64,000 nt of DNA from an uncultured Pelagibacteraceae bacterium (lineage in GTDB: Bacteria > Pseudomonadota > Alphaproteobacteria > Pelagibacterales > Pelagibacteraceae): assembly GCA_902540275.1 (NCBI GenBank), contig CACBMB010000002.1, positions 87,341-151,340 of the forward strand, read 5' to 3'. The translations under genes and the position numbers were made by a program. How positions within the stretch are numbered: position 1 is the first letter of the stretch; the number at the start of each line of letters is the position of its first letter. Of the stretch, positions 27,593 through 37,652 are shown one piece after another. The notes beneath the pieces are model-generated. The model did not search any database. It worked only from the letters and a program-made list of their open reading frames with translations, and was not told the origin of the DNA.

Positions 27593-28972
27593 CTAAGATG
27601 CCGCTTGAATAGCATTTTTAGAATAGCTGCTATTCTTTTTTATCTCATCTGATATTAAAAATGCCATTTCCAAAGCTTGATCTGAATTTAAACGAGGGTC
27701 GCAATGAGTATGGTATCTACTTGACAAATCTGCATCAGATATTTTTCTAGCTCCACCAGTACATTCAGTCACATCTTGACCAGTCATTTCAACATGTAAA
27801 CCACCAGCATATGTGCCCTCAGCTTGATGAACTGCAAAAACATTTTTAACTTCACTGACAACATCATTGAAAGGCCTTGTTTTAAAACCAGTTGTTGATT
27901 TAATTGTATTTCCATGCATTGGATCACATGACCAGATAACATTTTGACCTGCTTTTTTAATTCCTCTTATGAGCTTTGGTAAAAATTTTTCTACATTTTT
28001 ATGACCAAATCTTGAAATCAAAGTTATTTTACCCTTTTCATTTTTAGGATTTAAAACTTCACAAATTTTAGCAATCTCATCAGGTTTTGATGTTGGACCA
28101 CATTTAATTCCAATTGGATTTTCAATTCCTTTACAAAATTCTACATGCCCACCATCTAACTGTCTTGTTCTATCTCCAATCCAAACAAAATGTGCAGATG
28201 TATCGTGATGTTCCCCAGTAGTAGAGTCAACTCTTGTCATACTTTCTTCAAAAGGTAAATGTAAAGCCTCATGTGAAGTCCAAAAATTTACAGTGTATAA
28301 TCTGTTATTGAAATCTGAAGTTATTCCACAAGCTTCCATAAATGCTAAAGCATCAGCTATTTTATCCTCTAACTCTTTAAACTTTTTAGCTTGAGGACTT
28401 TTCTTTATATAATCTAAATTCCACAAATGAACTTTATTTAAGTCTGCAAAACCACCTTTAGAAAAAGCTCTTAAAATATTTAAAGTTGAAGCTGATTGTG
28501 AGTAAGCTCTAAATAATCTTTTTGGATCAGGTATTCTTGCTTTTTCTGTAAAATCTATTCCATTAATATTGTCTCCCAAATAACTTGGTAGTTCTTTATC
28601 ACCTTGTATCTCAGTAGGTGCACTTCTAGGTTTTGAAAATTGCCCAGCTATTCTTCCTATTTTTACTACTGGTAAAGATGCTGAGTAAGTCAGGACTAAA
28701 GACATCTGCAATATAACTTTAAAAGTATCTCTTATTTTGTCAGGATGAAATTCGGCAAAACTTTCTGCACAATCTCCTCCTTGTAATAAAAATGCTTTTC
28801 CGTCAACTACATCTGAAAGTTGTTGTTTCAAATGTCTAGTCTCTCCAGCAAATACAAGTGGTGGGAAAGTTTTAATTTTGTTTAAAACTTGATCCAACTC
28901 TTTTTTATCTGGATACTCCGGGACGTGCTTAACCGGATATTTTCTCCAACTGTTTACTTTCCAATTTTTCAT
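27593..28972 (-). CDS. 3-deoxy-7-phosphoheptulonate synthase, class II
   Basis: This enzyme makes DAHP from phosphoenolpyruvate and erythrose 4-phosphate, the first step of aromatic amino-acid synthesis. The 459-residue protein is the class II (plant/AroA-II) type, with AFLLQGGDCAESF (about 61-73 in this numbering), KIGRIAGQFSKPRS and the metal-site IWSCDPMHGNT and GGLHVEMTGQDVTEC. The ATG at 28972 is preferred over a TTG six bases upstream. Feedback control cannot be read from the sequence. Confidence 0.95.
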   Translation of the reverse strand: MKNWKVNSWRKYPVKHVPEYPDKKELDQVLNKIKTFPPLVFAGETRHLKQQLSDVVDGKAFLLQGGDCAESFAEFHPDKIRDTFKVILQMSLVLTYSASLPVVKIGRIAGQFSKPRSAPTEIQGDKELPSYLGDNINGIDFTEKARIPDPKRLFRAYSQSASTLNILRAFSKGGFADLNKVHLWNLDYIKKSPQAKKFKELEDKIADALAFMEACGITSDFNNRLYTVNFWTSHEALHLPFEESMTRVDSTTGEHHDTSAHFVWIGDRTRQLDGGHVEFCKGIENPIGIKCGPTSKPDEIAKICEVLNPKNEKGKITLISRFGHKNVEKFLPKLIRGIKKAGQNVIWSCDPMHGNTIKSTTGFKTRPFNDVVSEVKNVFAVHQAEGTYAGGLHVEMTGQDVTECTGGARKISDADLSSRYHTHCDPRLNSDQALEMAFLISDEIKKNSSYSKNAIQAAS

Positions 28973-29032
28973 GTTCAACTCAAAATTGTTTTAACAGAGT
29001 TTTTTTGCAATTCAAGATACTTTAAATTATTT

Positions 29033-29845
29033 TTAAATTAAATGCTCTTTTAACACATACCAAGCATCAAAAGCTGTGATTTTTCTAAAAATTCTCACAT
29101 AATTATTGGCACTCATTAGTTCATCAATTTTTTTTTGATTAGCTGTAAAGTTATGTTCAACAGTGAAAAAAATCGGTTTATATTTTTCAAAATCAAAACT
29201 TTCTAAAATTTCATACTCAGAACCTTCAGTATCTACAGATATATAAGAAGGTGCAATATCATCAAATTCATTTTTTATTAAATCATTCAAAGAAATTGTA
29301 TCAATTTTAATGTTTATAAATTCTTTATTTCTTAATTTTGAATTTACTGACATGCTCTCTTTGTCACTGTATCTAAAAGACTTAATTGTGGACAAAACAC
29401 CATTTTTAGAACTTAAAAAATCTATTGTGTCCCCAGTCTTTTTCCAAATACATTTAGTAATTATTTTTGTTTTAGGTCTATTCTTTTTTAAATTTTCATA
29501 CCATTGAGGATCTGGTTCACCTAAAACACCTATCCAATTTGAATATTTTTCGAGTGAATATGTATTTGATAAATCTATACCATTTGTTGCACCAAACTCT
29601 AAAAAAGTTTTTCTGTCCTCATTCTTTATTAGATAATCAGCAAATACATCTTGATATAACTGAGATTTAAATGATTCATTTTTTTCTTTAAGTGAATTAA
29701 TAAAATTAAATAAAAGATTTTTATCTTTTTCCTCAACTTCAAACATATTTAATTTAAAAGCTTTTTTAAGAATTTCAAAATGGTTTATCTTTTTTTCATC
29801 AGCGGTGAATTTTATCTGATGAAAGTTATATGCTTCTTTGCTCAA
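29033..29845 (-). CDS. FkbM-family methyltransferase
   Basis: This 270-residue protein has the FkbM pattern: FLEFGATNGIDLSNT (near 78-92) as the SAM-binding start, SYISVDTEGSEYEILESFDF (near 200-219) as the conserved DxEG block, and a C-terminal FFTVEHN strand. FkbM enzymes O-methylate sugars or polyketides. It lies downstream of glmS in the same direction (10 bp), so it may modify an amino-sugar-containing surface glycan. The start is a TTG at 29845 with no good ribosome site, and the first residues are therefore uncertain. Confidence 0.85.
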   Translation of the reverse strand: MSKEAYNFHQIKFTADEKKINHFEILKKAFKLNMFEVEEKDKNLLFNFINSLKEKNESFKSQLYQDVFADYLIKNEDRKTFLEFGATNGIDLSNTYSLEKYSNWIGVLGEPDPQWYENLKKNRPKTKIITKCIWKKTGDTIDFLSSKNGVLSTIKSFRYSDKESMSVNSKLRNKEFINIKIDTISLNDLIKNEFDDIAPSYISVDTEGSEYEILESFDFEKYKPIFFTVEHNFTANQKKIDELMSANNYVRIFRKITAFDAWYVLKEHLI

Positions 29846-29855
29846 AATAAATTAG

Positions 29856-31676
29856 TTATTCTACTGTAACAGATTTTGCTAAATTTCTTGGCTTATCTAT
29901 GTCAAAACCTTTTTTAAGAGCCGAATAGTAAGCGAGTTTTTGCAAAGGTATTGTTAAAAGAAAAGGCAAAAGATCTTCATTAGTGCTTTCAACTTCTATG
30001 GTCTCCCATATATTTTCTGATACAATTTCATCCTTGCTTTTATTAGTAACTAATAAAACTTTTGCTCCTCTTGCAATAACTTCCTGCATATTTGAAATTG
30101 TTTTTTTATAATAATTATCTCTTGGCGCTAACACTACTACAGGCATGCCCTCTTCTATTAATGCTAACGGTCCATGTTTCATTTCACCTGCTGGGTAACC
30201 TTCTGCATGAATATAAGATAACTCTTTTAATTTTAAAGCACCCTCTAATGCTATAGGATATGAAAATCCTCTTCCTAAAAACATAGAACCCTTAGCTTCA
30301 TTGAATGTGTTAGAAATTGTTTGTATTTTGTTATCAGTTAAGAGTGTTTGCTCAACTAATTTTGGTAATTTAATTAAATCTTTAAGTTTTTCTCTAAAAA
30401 CCTCTTTTTTCAAATCTTTTCTCATCAAACCTAATTTTAAAGCTAAAACATACAAAATTAATATTTGACCTAAAAAAGCTTTTGTAGATGCTACACCTAT
30501 TTCTGTTCCACAATGAATTGGTAAAACAAATTCAGAATCTCTTGCAATTGAACTTTCTATTACATTTACAACGGCACATGTTTTCATTCCCTTTTTTTTA
30601 CATAAATCTAATGCAGCATAAGTGTCTGCAGTTTCTCCTGACTGAGAAACAAATATATACAAGGTTTCTTTTTTGAATCGGTTTTTTCTATATCTAAATT
30701 CAGATGCAATATCTATATTTACATCCACTGATGTTAATTGTTCAAACCAATATTTAGCCATTAAACAACTATGGTAAGCAGTGCCACAACCAATCAAGGT
30801 AATTGAGGAAATTTCATCTGTTTTCCAAGGAAAGTTAAAAATATTTATATCGTTGTTTGCTTTATCAATATATTCATTAATTCCATTTTTAAGTGTAATT
30901 GGTTGTTCTTCAATTTCTTTTGCCATAAAATGTTTATAATCACCTTTGTCATATTTTTCCTCGTTAGATGATAATTCTAAAACTTTCTTATTAATTTTAT
31001 TTCCTTCTTCATCAAAAAACTCAACATAATCTTTTTTAATGACACAAAATTCACCATCATTTAAGTATGTTATTTTATTGGTCATTGATTTTAGAGCGTA
31101 TGAATCTGAGCCTAAATAATTTTCATTAGGACCATATCCTACTGCTAACGGTGAACCCCTTCTTGCACCTACAATTAAATCAGGTTGATCTTTAAATAAA
31201 ATTCCTAGTGCAAAACTTCCATGAAGAGATTTTAAAGTTTTTTTGATTGAATTAACAATGTCATGAGTTTTTAGGTTTTCAGTAATTAAATGAACAATAA
31301 CTTCTGTATCAGTTTGAGATTTAAACTTATGTCCCTTACCAACTAAAAATTTTTTTAATAGTGTTGAATTTTCAATTATCCCATTATGCACCACTGAAAC
31401 ATTTTGAGATGAATGAGGATGGGCATTAATGCTATTAGGCAAACCATGAGTTGCCCATCTAACATGCCCAATACCAATAGTACCTTCCATATTTTGAACT
31501 AGTAAATTTTTTTCAAGATTATCAACTCTTCCTTCTGTTTTAACTTCATTAATCTGATCACCTGAAAGAGTTGCAATACCAGCAGAGTCGTAACCTCTAT
31601 ATTCTAATTTTTTCAATGAATTAATTATCGTGGATGAGACTGGTTTGCTGCTATTAATACCTATTATTCCACACAT
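29856..31676 (-). CDS. glmS: Glucosamine-fructose-6-phosphate aminotransferase
   Basis: This enzyme makes glucosamine 6-phosphate from fructose 6-phosphate and glutamine. The 606-residue protein has the N-terminal nucleophile Cys2 (MCGIIGI), the glutaminase RWATHG block near 73, two SIS sugar-isomerase domains, SQSGETADT near 347, and the C-terminal PRNLAKSVTVE. Length and ends are complete. It follows the glmU-type gene by 3 bases. No glmS ribozyme-like structure is visible in the short upstream gap. Confidence 0.97.
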   Translation of the reverse strand: MCGIIGINSSKPVSSTIINSLKKLEYRGYDSAGIATLSGDQINEVKTEGRVDNLEKNLLVQNMEGTIGIGHVRWATHGLPNSINAHPHSSQNVSVVHNGIIENSTLLKKFLVGKGHKFKSQTDTEVIVHLITENLKTHDIVNSIKKTLKSLHGSFALGILFKDQPDLIVGARRGSPLAVGYGPNENYLGSDSYALKSMTNKITYLNDGEFCVIKKDYVEFFDEEGNKINKKVLELSSNEEKYDKGDYKHFMAKEIEEQPITLKNGINEYIDKANNDINIFNFPWKTDEISSITLIGCGTAYHSCLMAKYWFEQLTSVDVNIDIASEFRYRKNRFKKETLYIFVSQSGETADTYAALDLCKKKGMKTCAVVNVIESSIARDSEFVLPIHCGTEIGVASTKAFLGQILILYVLALKLGLMRKDLKKEVFREKLKDLIKLPKLVEQTLLTDNKIQTISNTFNEAKGSMFLGRGFSYPIALEGALKLKELSYIHAEGYPAGEMKHGPLALIEEGMPVVVLAPRDNYYKKTISNMQEVIARGAKVLLVTNKSKDEIVSENIWETIEVESTNEDLLPFLLTIPLQKLAYYSALKKGFDIDKPRNLAKSVTVE

Positions 31677-31679
31677 AGT

Positions 31680-32303
31680 TTATTTATTTTTTCTTTTATA
31701 ATTTTTTACTTCGATTTGTGAGCTTCTAGTTAAAGCTAGAGATTTTTTTCTTACATTTTTTGTAATCACAGATCCTGCTCCAATTATACTGTTTTCCTCA
31801 ATAGTTAAAGGCGCTACCAAAGAAGAATTTGAGCCAATAAAAACATTGTCTTTAATTTTTGTTTTACTTTTTTTAACACCATCGTAGTTGCAAGTAATAG
31901 TACCTGCTCCAACATTTACTGATTTACCTATAATACTGTCGCCAATATATGTTAAATGACTTACTTTAGATTTTTTACCAACAGTGCTTTTTTTTATTTC
32001 GACAAAATTTCCAACTTTTGATTCCTCTTTCAAAATAGTGCCTGGTCTTATTCGAGCATAAGGACCTATATCAACTTTATTTTCAACTTTGCAGTTTTCC
32101 AAATGAGAAAAAGATTTTATTGTTACATTGTTACCAATTTTTACTTTTGAGCCAAATACAACATAAGGTTCAATAATTACATTCTTTCCAATTTTGGTAT
32201 CTTTAGAGAAAAATATTGTTTCTGGTCCGACCATTTTAACACCTAATTTTAAGAATTTATTTCTTAATCTATTTTGTGAATTTAAAATTTTAAATTGTTT
32301 CAT
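31680..32303 (-). CDS. glmU: GlmU acetyltransferase half only (glucosamine-1-phosphate N-acetyltransferase)
   Basis: This 207-residue left-handed beta-helix protein matches only the C-terminal half of bifunctional GlmU. It starts near the GlmU inter-domain linker and runs through hexapeptide repeats to [29 protein letters not shown] (catalytic His), [11 protein letters not shown] and LVAPLTI, the acetyl-CoA and sugar site. The N-terminal uridylyltransferase Rossmann domain is absent, and the 65 bp before the next gene leave no room for it. A separate uridylyltransferase must act elsewhere. It is paired with glmS in the same direction. Confidence 0.88.
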   Translation of the reverse strand: MKQFKILNSQNRLRNKFLKLGVKMVGPETIFFSKDTKIGKNVIIEPYVVFGSKVKIGNNVTIKSFSHLENCKVENKVDIGPYARIRPGTILKEESKVGNFVEIKKSTVGKKSKVSHLTYIGDSIIGKSVNVGAGTITCNYDGVKKSKTKIKDNVFIGSNSSLVAPLTIEENSIIGAGSVITKNVRKKSLALTRSSQIEVKNYKRKNK

Positions 32304-32374
32304 CTATTAATTTATTTATATTAAGTATATATCTTTCTTAATTCACAAAATATTTCTTAAAAATACTTTTGAAC

Positions 32375-33058
32375 ATGAAACAAAAATTTACAATTCTGTT
32401 TGATTTAGACGGCACTTTAGTTGATACAGCCCCAGATTTAATGAGAGCACATAACCATGTGATGAAGCAATTTGGATATCCTACTAAATCAACTGATGAA
32501 ATTAGAAACTTAGTAGGTCAAGGAGCTGGGGCTATGCTTGGTCGATCAATATGGGGTCAAGCTAAAAAAGAATTTGGTAAAATAGAAGATGAAAAAATTA
32601 AAAACCAAATGGTAAAAGAATTTGTGGATTTTTATGGAAAAAATATTGTGAAGGAAAGTACATTGATCAGAGGAGTAAAAGAATTTTTAGTTTGGGCTAA
32701 AAATAAAAATATATCAATGGCAGTGTGTACAAATAAACAGGAGCATTTATCAATTGATCTATTAAAGAAAATCGGGATCTATAATTTTTTTGAATATGTA
32801 GCAGGTCATAATACTTTTGATTATTGCAAACCCGATCCAAGACACCTGACTTCTGTAATTGAAATTTTAGATGGAGATATAAAAAAATCACTTATGATAG
32901 GAGATAGTGAAACTGATGCTAATGCAGCTAAAGCTGCTGGTATTCCAATTATTTTGCTTGAAGATGGATATACTGAAAAAAATACAACTGAAATTTACCA
33001 CAATCACCTTGTAAAAGACTTTGTGGGTATTGAAAAAATAGTATCAAAATATCTTTAA
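32375..33058 (+). CDS. gph: Phosphoglycolate phosphatase-type HAD hydrolase
   Basis: This 227-residue HAD hydrolase has the nucleophile motif FDLDGTLVDTAPDL (near 8-21), the motif II region AVCTNK, and motif III/IV MIGDSETDANAAKAAG. The cap and the PDLMRAHNHVM opening resemble bacterial Gph, which dephosphorylates 2-phosphoglycolate from DNA repair or oxygenase activity. The exact substrate is inferred. The ATG at 32375 is used in place of an upstream TTG at 32369. It is divergent from glmU. Confidence 0.88.
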   Translation: MKQKFTILFDLDGTLVDTAPDLMRAHNHVMKQFGYPTKSTDEIRNLVGQGAGAMLGRSIWGQAKKEFGKIEDEKIKNQMVKEFVDFYGKNIVKESTLIRGVKEFLVWAKNKNISMAVCTNKQEHLSIDLLKKIGIYNFFEYVAGHNTFDYCKPDPRHLTSVIEILDGDIKKSLMIGDSETDANAAKAAGIPIILLEDGYTEKNTTEIYHNHLVKDFVGIEKIVSKYL

Positions 33059-33112
33059 TATTGATTATTTTTTTTTAACTATTAAAAACAAATTCGTTAA
33101 TTAGGAGTTATT

Positions 33113-34615
33113 TTGATATTACATAATGTAAAAGTTTATCCCTCTAAAATTCATTTACCTAAAAAAAAACAACTTGCATGGAAAATAGCTGAAGTTGCAA
33201 GTGATAATGCTAAATTAAATAAAGATGCCATTGAAATGGCAATAAACAGAATAATAGATAATGCATCTGTTGCAATTGCGTCTTTAAATAGAAGGCCAGT
33301 AATTTCATCAAGAGAAATGGCTTTAAAACATTCTAGAAAAAATGGAGCAACAATCTTCGGCTTAAATAATAAATTAAAATTTGATTGTGAATGGGCGGCT
33401 TGGTCTAACGGAACAGCAGTTAGAGAACTCGATTTTCATGACACTTTTTTGGCAGCTGATTACAGTCATCCAGGAGATAATATTCCTCCATTGATTAGTG
33501 TTGCTCAACAAAATAAAAAAAGTGGTTTAGATCTTTTAAGAGGAATTATAACAGCTTATGAAATTCAGGTTAACTTAGTTAAAGGAATTTGTTTACATAA
33601 ACATAAAGTAGATCATATAGCTCACCTAGGACCAAGTGTTGCTGCTGGAATAGGCGCAATGCTAAAACTTAACACCGAAACAATCTATCAAGCAGTTCAA
33701 CAAGCACTACACACTACAATCTCAACAAGACAATCACGGAAAGGTGAAATTTCAAGTTGGAAAGCTTACGCGCCTGCACATGCTGGAAAGCTCGCAATCG
33801 AAGCTGTTGATAGAGTTATGCGAGGTGAAGGTGCTCCTAGTCCAATATATGAAGGTGAAGATAGTGTTATTGCGAGAATTTTAGATGGCAAAAAAGCATT
33901 GTATAGAGTTCCATTACCAAAAAAAGGAGATTCAAAAAAAGCAATACTTGAAACTTATACTAAAGAATACTCTGCAGAATATCAGTCTCAAGCATTAATT
34001 GATTTAGCAAAAAAACTTAAAAAGAAAATACAATCTTTGAGTCAGATAAAAAAAATTGATATTTATACTAGCCATCATACACATTATGTAATTGGTACTG
34101 GTGCTAATGATCCACAAAAAATGGATCCAAATGCAAGTAGAGAAACATTAGATCATTCTATAATGTATATTTTTGCTGTTGCTTTAGAAGATGGTACTTG
34201 GCATCATTTGAAATCTTATTCAAAAGCTAGAGCAAAAAGAAAAAGCACTATTAGAATATGGAGATCAATAAAAACTCATGAGGATAAAAAATGGACTAAA
34301 AAATATCACGATCCTAACCCTAAAAAAAAGGCATTCGGTGCGAAAGTGGTAATAACTCTGAAAAATGGGAGAAAAATCATTGAAGAACAAGGTGTTGCTG
34401 ACGCCCATCCATATGGTTTACGTCCATTTAAAAGAAAAGACTATATAGAAAAATTTTTAACCTTAACAGAGAATATATTAAATAAAAAAGAGAGTGATAG
34501 ATTTTTAGAGGTAGTCCAAAATTTAAAGAAACTAAAAAAAGGTCAATTAGATAAACTAAATATTGAAGTTAAAAGAGGAAAACTTAAAAGAAATTTAAAA
34601 AAAGGAATTTTTTAA
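33113..34615 (+). CDS. prpD: 2-Methylcitrate dehydratase (MmgE/PrpD family)
   Basis: This 500-residue MmgE/PrpD protein dehydrates 2-methylcitrate in propionate breakdown. Typical segments are [15 protein letters not shown] (near 101-115), [12 protein letters not shown] and [14 protein letters not shown]. The start is TTG at 33113 preceded by TAGGAG 6-7 bases away, giving a clear ribosome site. It is first in the tight prpD-prpB-prpC set, and its stop overlaps the prpB start by one base. A methylisocitrate-forming aconitase must be encoded elsewhere. Confidence 0.93.
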   Translation: MILHNVKVYPSKIHLPKKKQLAWKIAEVASDNAKLNKDAIEMAINRIIDNASVAIASLNRRPVISSREMALKHSRKNGATIFGLNNKLKFDCEWAAWSNGTAVRELDFHDTFLAADYSHPGDNIPPLISVAQQNKKSGLDLLRGIITAYEIQVNLVKGICLHKHKVDHIAHLGPSVAAGIGAMLKLNTETIYQAVQQALHTTISTRQSRKGEISSWKAYAPAHAGKLAIEAVDRVMRGEGAPSPIYEGEDSVIARILDGKKALYRVPLPKKGDSKKAILETYTKEYSAEYQSQALIDLAKKLKKKIQSLSQIKKIDIYTSHHTHYVIGTGANDPQKMDPNASRETLDHSIMYIFAVALEDGTWHHLKSYSKARAKRKSTIRIWRSIKTHEDKKWTKKYHDPNPKKKAFGAKVVITLKNGRKIIEEQGVADAHPYGLRPFKRKDYIEKFLTLTENILNKKESDRFLEVVQNLKKLKKGQLDKLNIEVKRGKLKRNLKKGIF

Positions 34616-35511
34616 TGCACTTTGTCGAAAAAAAACCTAACCAAAAAAGATTAGATTTTGTTGAAAAATTAAAATCAGACAAAATATTAAGAGTTCCTGG
34701 AGCTTACAACCCTTTAACTGCAAAATTAATTGAGGAAATTGGATACGATGCAGTTTATGTTTCTGGTGGAGTGATGGCTAATGATCTTGGTTTTCCAGAT
34801 ATTGGTTTAACAACATTACAAGATGTGAGTACTCGCTCATATTTAATTTCAAGAGTAACTAATCTTCCAACAATTGTTGATATAGATACTGGCTTTAAAT
34901 CTTGTAAAGAAACAATTGAAACCTTCGAGGAATTCGGAATATCTGCTGTGCATATAGAAGACCAAATAGAGAGAAAAAGATGCGGTCACCTAGATAATAA
35001 AGAATTAATTTCAAAGGATGCAATGGTTAAAAAAATTAAAGAATGTGTGGCCGCTAAGAAAGACGAAAATTTTAAAATTATTGCTAGATCTGATGCTAAG
35101 AGTGTAGAGGGAATTGAAAAAATGATTGATAGATGTAAGGCTTATATAGATGCTGGAGCCGAAATAATTTTTCCAGAGGCTTTAGAAAGTGAAAAAGATT
35201 TTGAAAAAGTAAGAAAAGAACTGTCATGCTACTTGCTAGCAAATATGACTGAATTTGGTAAATCTAAATTATTTAATTACAAAGAATTAGAAAAATTTGG
35301 GTACAATATTGTGATTTATCCTGTCACAACTCAAAGATTAGCCATGAAAAATGTTGAAGATGGATTAAGAGACATTTATGCAAATGGACATCAAAATAAC
35401 ATTATAGATAAAATGCAAACTAGAAAAAGATTATATGAATTAGTAGACTATGAAAAATATAATAGTTTAGATGAAAAAATTTATAATTTTGATACTGAAG
35501 GACACGAATAA
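34615..35511 (+). CDS. prpB: 2-Methylisocitrate lyase
   Basis: This 298-residue member of the isocitrate lyase/PEP mutase family splits 2-methylisocitrate into pyruvate and succinate. It has YVSGGVMAND, VDIDTGF, HIEDQIERKRCGHLDNKELI (the catalytic KRCGH loop) and RSDAKSVEGIEKMIDR. It overlaps prpD and prpC each by one base, so expression is coupled. A PEP-mutase-like function is less likely given the prp context. Confidence 0.94.
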   Translation: MHFVEKKPNQKRLDFVEKLKSDKILRVPGAYNPLTAKLIEEIGYDAVYVSGGVMANDLGFPDIGLTTLQDVSTRSYLISRVTNLPTIVDIDTGFKSCKETIETFEEFGISAVHIEDQIERKRCGHLDNKELISKDAMVKKIKECVAAKKDENFKIIARSDAKSVEGIEKMIDRCKAYIDAGAEIIFPEALESEKDFEKVRKELSCYLLANMTEFGKSKLFNYKELEKFGYNIVIYPVTTQRLAMKNVEDGLRDIYANGHQNNIIDKMQTRKRLYELVDYEKYNSLDEKIYNFDTEGHE

Positions 35512-36635
35512 TGAGTGATGAAATTAAAAAAGGTTTACTTGGAATAGTGGTTGATGAAACGGAAGTTTCAAAAGTAATGCCAGAAATTAATTCTTTAACT
35601 TATAGAGGTTATGCAGCGCAAGATTTGTGTGCTAAATGTAAATTTGAAGAAGTTGCGTATTTAATTCTTAATGGTGAATTACCAAACAAAAAACAATTAA
35701 AAAATTTTGAAAAACAAGAGAGAAAAGAAAGAAAACTTTCTAAAACTTTGCTTGAAGATATTAAAAAATTTCCGAAAAAAGCTCATCCAATGGATGTTGC
35801 AAGAACTGTTGTCAGTATCATGGGTCTAGAGGATAAAGAAACAAAAGATAATTCTCCAAAAGCAAATATGAGAAAAGTGATGAGAATTTTTGCAAAAACC
35901 CCTGTAGCTTTAGCTGCTTTTTATAGAGTTAGAAAAGGAAAAAAAATTATACCACCTAAAAATAATTTATCCTTTTCAGAAAATTTTTTTAATATGTGTT
36001 TCGGTAAAGTGCCAAATAAAGATATTGTGAAAGCATTTGATGTTTCTTTAATTTTGTATGCTGAACACAGTTTTAATGTTTCAACTTTTACTGCGAGAAC
36101 GATCACTAGTAGCTTATCTGATATTCATGGTGCTATTACAGGAGCAATAGCAAGTCTTAAGGGCCCTCTTCATGGAGGAGCAAATGAAGAAGTAATGCAT
36201 ATGATGAATAAAATAAAAAAACCAGAAAATGCACTTAATTGGATAAATAAAGCGCTAGATAATAAAGACGTAGTAATGGGATTTGGTCATAGAGTTTACA
36301 AAAGTGGAGATTCAAGAGTCCCTACAATGAGAGAATATTTTGGTAAAGTTGCTAAAATTAAAAAAGACAAGAAATTTGAAAAAATTTACGACATTGTTGA
36401 AAAAGTTATGATTGAAAGAAAAAATATTCATCCTAATGTAGATTACCCAACTGGCCCTACTTATCATCTTATGGGTTTTGACACTGATTTTTTCACACCT
36501 ATTTTTGTAATTTCAAGGATTACTGGTTGGTCAGCTCATATTATTGAACAACACGCTGCAAATAAATTAATTAGACCACTTGCTAGTTACAAAGGTAACC
36601 AACATAGAAAAGTTGTTCAATTAAACCAAAGATAA
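35511..36635 (+). CDS. prpC: 2-Methylcitrate synthase (citrate synthase family)
   Basis: This 374-residue protein condenses propionyl-CoA with oxaloacetate. The citrate-synthase catalytic residues are in place: His in EHSFNVSTFTAR near 184, His in GFGHRVYKS near 259, and Asp in GFDTDFFTP near 310. Length and neighbours favour the methylcitrate enzyme over the TCA citrate synthase. Its stop abuts the convergent nrdB stop with no gap, so the transcripts must end within or run into the opposing gene. Confidence 0.93.
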   Translation: MSDEIKKGLLGIVVDETEVSKVMPEINSLTYRGYAAQDLCAKCKFEEVAYLILNGELPNKKQLKNFEKQERKERKLSKTLLEDIKKFPKKAHPMDVARTVVSIMGLEDKETKDNSPKANMRKVMRIFAKTPVALAAFYRVRKGKKIIPPKNNLSFSENFFNMCFGKVPNKDIVKAFDVSLILYAEHSFNVSTFTARTITSSLSDIHGAITGAIASLKGPLHGGANEEVMHMMNKIKKPENALNWINKALDNKDVVMGFGHRVYKSGDSRVPTMREYFGKVAKIKKDKKFEKIYDIVEKVMIERKNIHPNVDYPTGPTYHLMGFDTDFFTPIFVISRITGWSAHIIEQHAANKLIRPLASYKGNQHRKVVQLNQR

Positions 36636-37652
36636 TTAACTAAAAGCTTCTGCCCAAGTTCCTTGTGTTGATGCCTTAGAATATTCTGTTGCACGTCCCT
36701 CAAAGAAGTTCATATGTTCAACAGCATTTAACATTGTATCTAACCAACCTAAAGGATTTTTTTGAACATCGTAAATAGGTTCTAGTCCTAACTGAACTAA
36801 TCTTCTATTTCCAATAAATCTTATGTAATCTTTTACTTCCTTGGCAGTTAATCCTTGCATTGGTCCCATTTCAAAAGCTAGATCAATAAAAGCGTCTTCA
36901 TGCTCAATAATGGTTCTACAAGCTTCATATAACTCTTTTTTTAATTTTGGAGTCCAAATCTCAGGATTTTCTTTTATGAATTCTTTAAAAATCCTGATCA
37001 TAGAATTACAGTGAAGAGTTTCATCACGAACAGACCAAGTAACGATCTGACCCATGCCTTTCATTTTATTATGTCTTGGAAAATTTAATAAAATTGCAAA
37101 ACTTGCAAATAATTGTAAACCTTCAGTAAAAGCACTAAATACAGCTACAGTTTTTGCTATATCCTCTTTTGAATTTACATTAAAGCCTTGCATATAATCA
37201 TACTTATCTTTCATTTCCTTATACTTCATGAATGCAGAATATTCCGACTCTGGCATACCAATAGTATCTAATAAATGCGAATAGGCAGCGACATGTACTG
37301 TTTCCATAGCAGCAAAAGCTGTCATCATCATTAAAACTTCCGTTGGTTTGAAGACAGTTGTATAATGTCTTAAATAACAATTGTTAACTTCAACATCTGC
37401 TTGAGTAAAAAATCTAAATATTTGAGTTAGTAAGTTTTTTTCAGGTTGAGATAGATTTTTTTGCCAATCTCTAACATCATCGCCTAATGGTACTTCTTCT
37501 GGTAACCAATGAATTCTTTGTTGTGTTAACCACGCATCATAACACCATGGATATCTAAACGGTTTATATACTGGGTTTTCAACTAATAGGCCCATTTTTT
37601 TTGGCTTTATAATCTCTTTTTTTTCAACTTTTATTTTTTCTGCTACTGACAT
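36636..37652 (-). CDS. nrdB: Ribonucleotide reductase small subunit, class I
   Basis: This 338-residue di-iron protein supplies the radical for the large subunit. Metal-site segments are seen: DVEVNNCYLRHY, MMTAFAAMETVHVAAYSHLL, ETLHCNSMIRIF and IIEHEDAFIDLA, with the expected E-ExxH and E-E-ExxH ligands. The ATG at 37652 has GAGGAG 8 bases upstream inside the nrdA end, better than the GTG at 37661. It overlaps nrdA by 10 bp. No ATP cone is present at its N-terminus. Confidence 0.95.
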   Translation of the reverse strand: MSVAEKIKVEKKEIIKPKKMGLLVENPVYKPFRYPWCYDAWLTQQRIHWLPEEVPLGDDVRDWQKNLSQPEKNLLTQIFRFFTQADVEVNNCYLRHYTTVFKPTEVLMMMTAFAAMETVHVAAYSHLLDTIGMPESEYSAFMKYKEMKDKYDYMQGFNVNSKEDIAKTVAVFSAFTEGLQLFASFAILLNFPRHNKMKGMGQIVTWSVRDETLHCNSMIRIFKEFIKENPEIWTPKLKKELYEACRTIIEHEDAFIDLAFEMGPMQGLTAKEVKDYIRFIGNRRLVQLGLEPIYDVQKNPLGWLDTMLNAVEHMNFFEGRATEYSKASTQGTWAEAFS

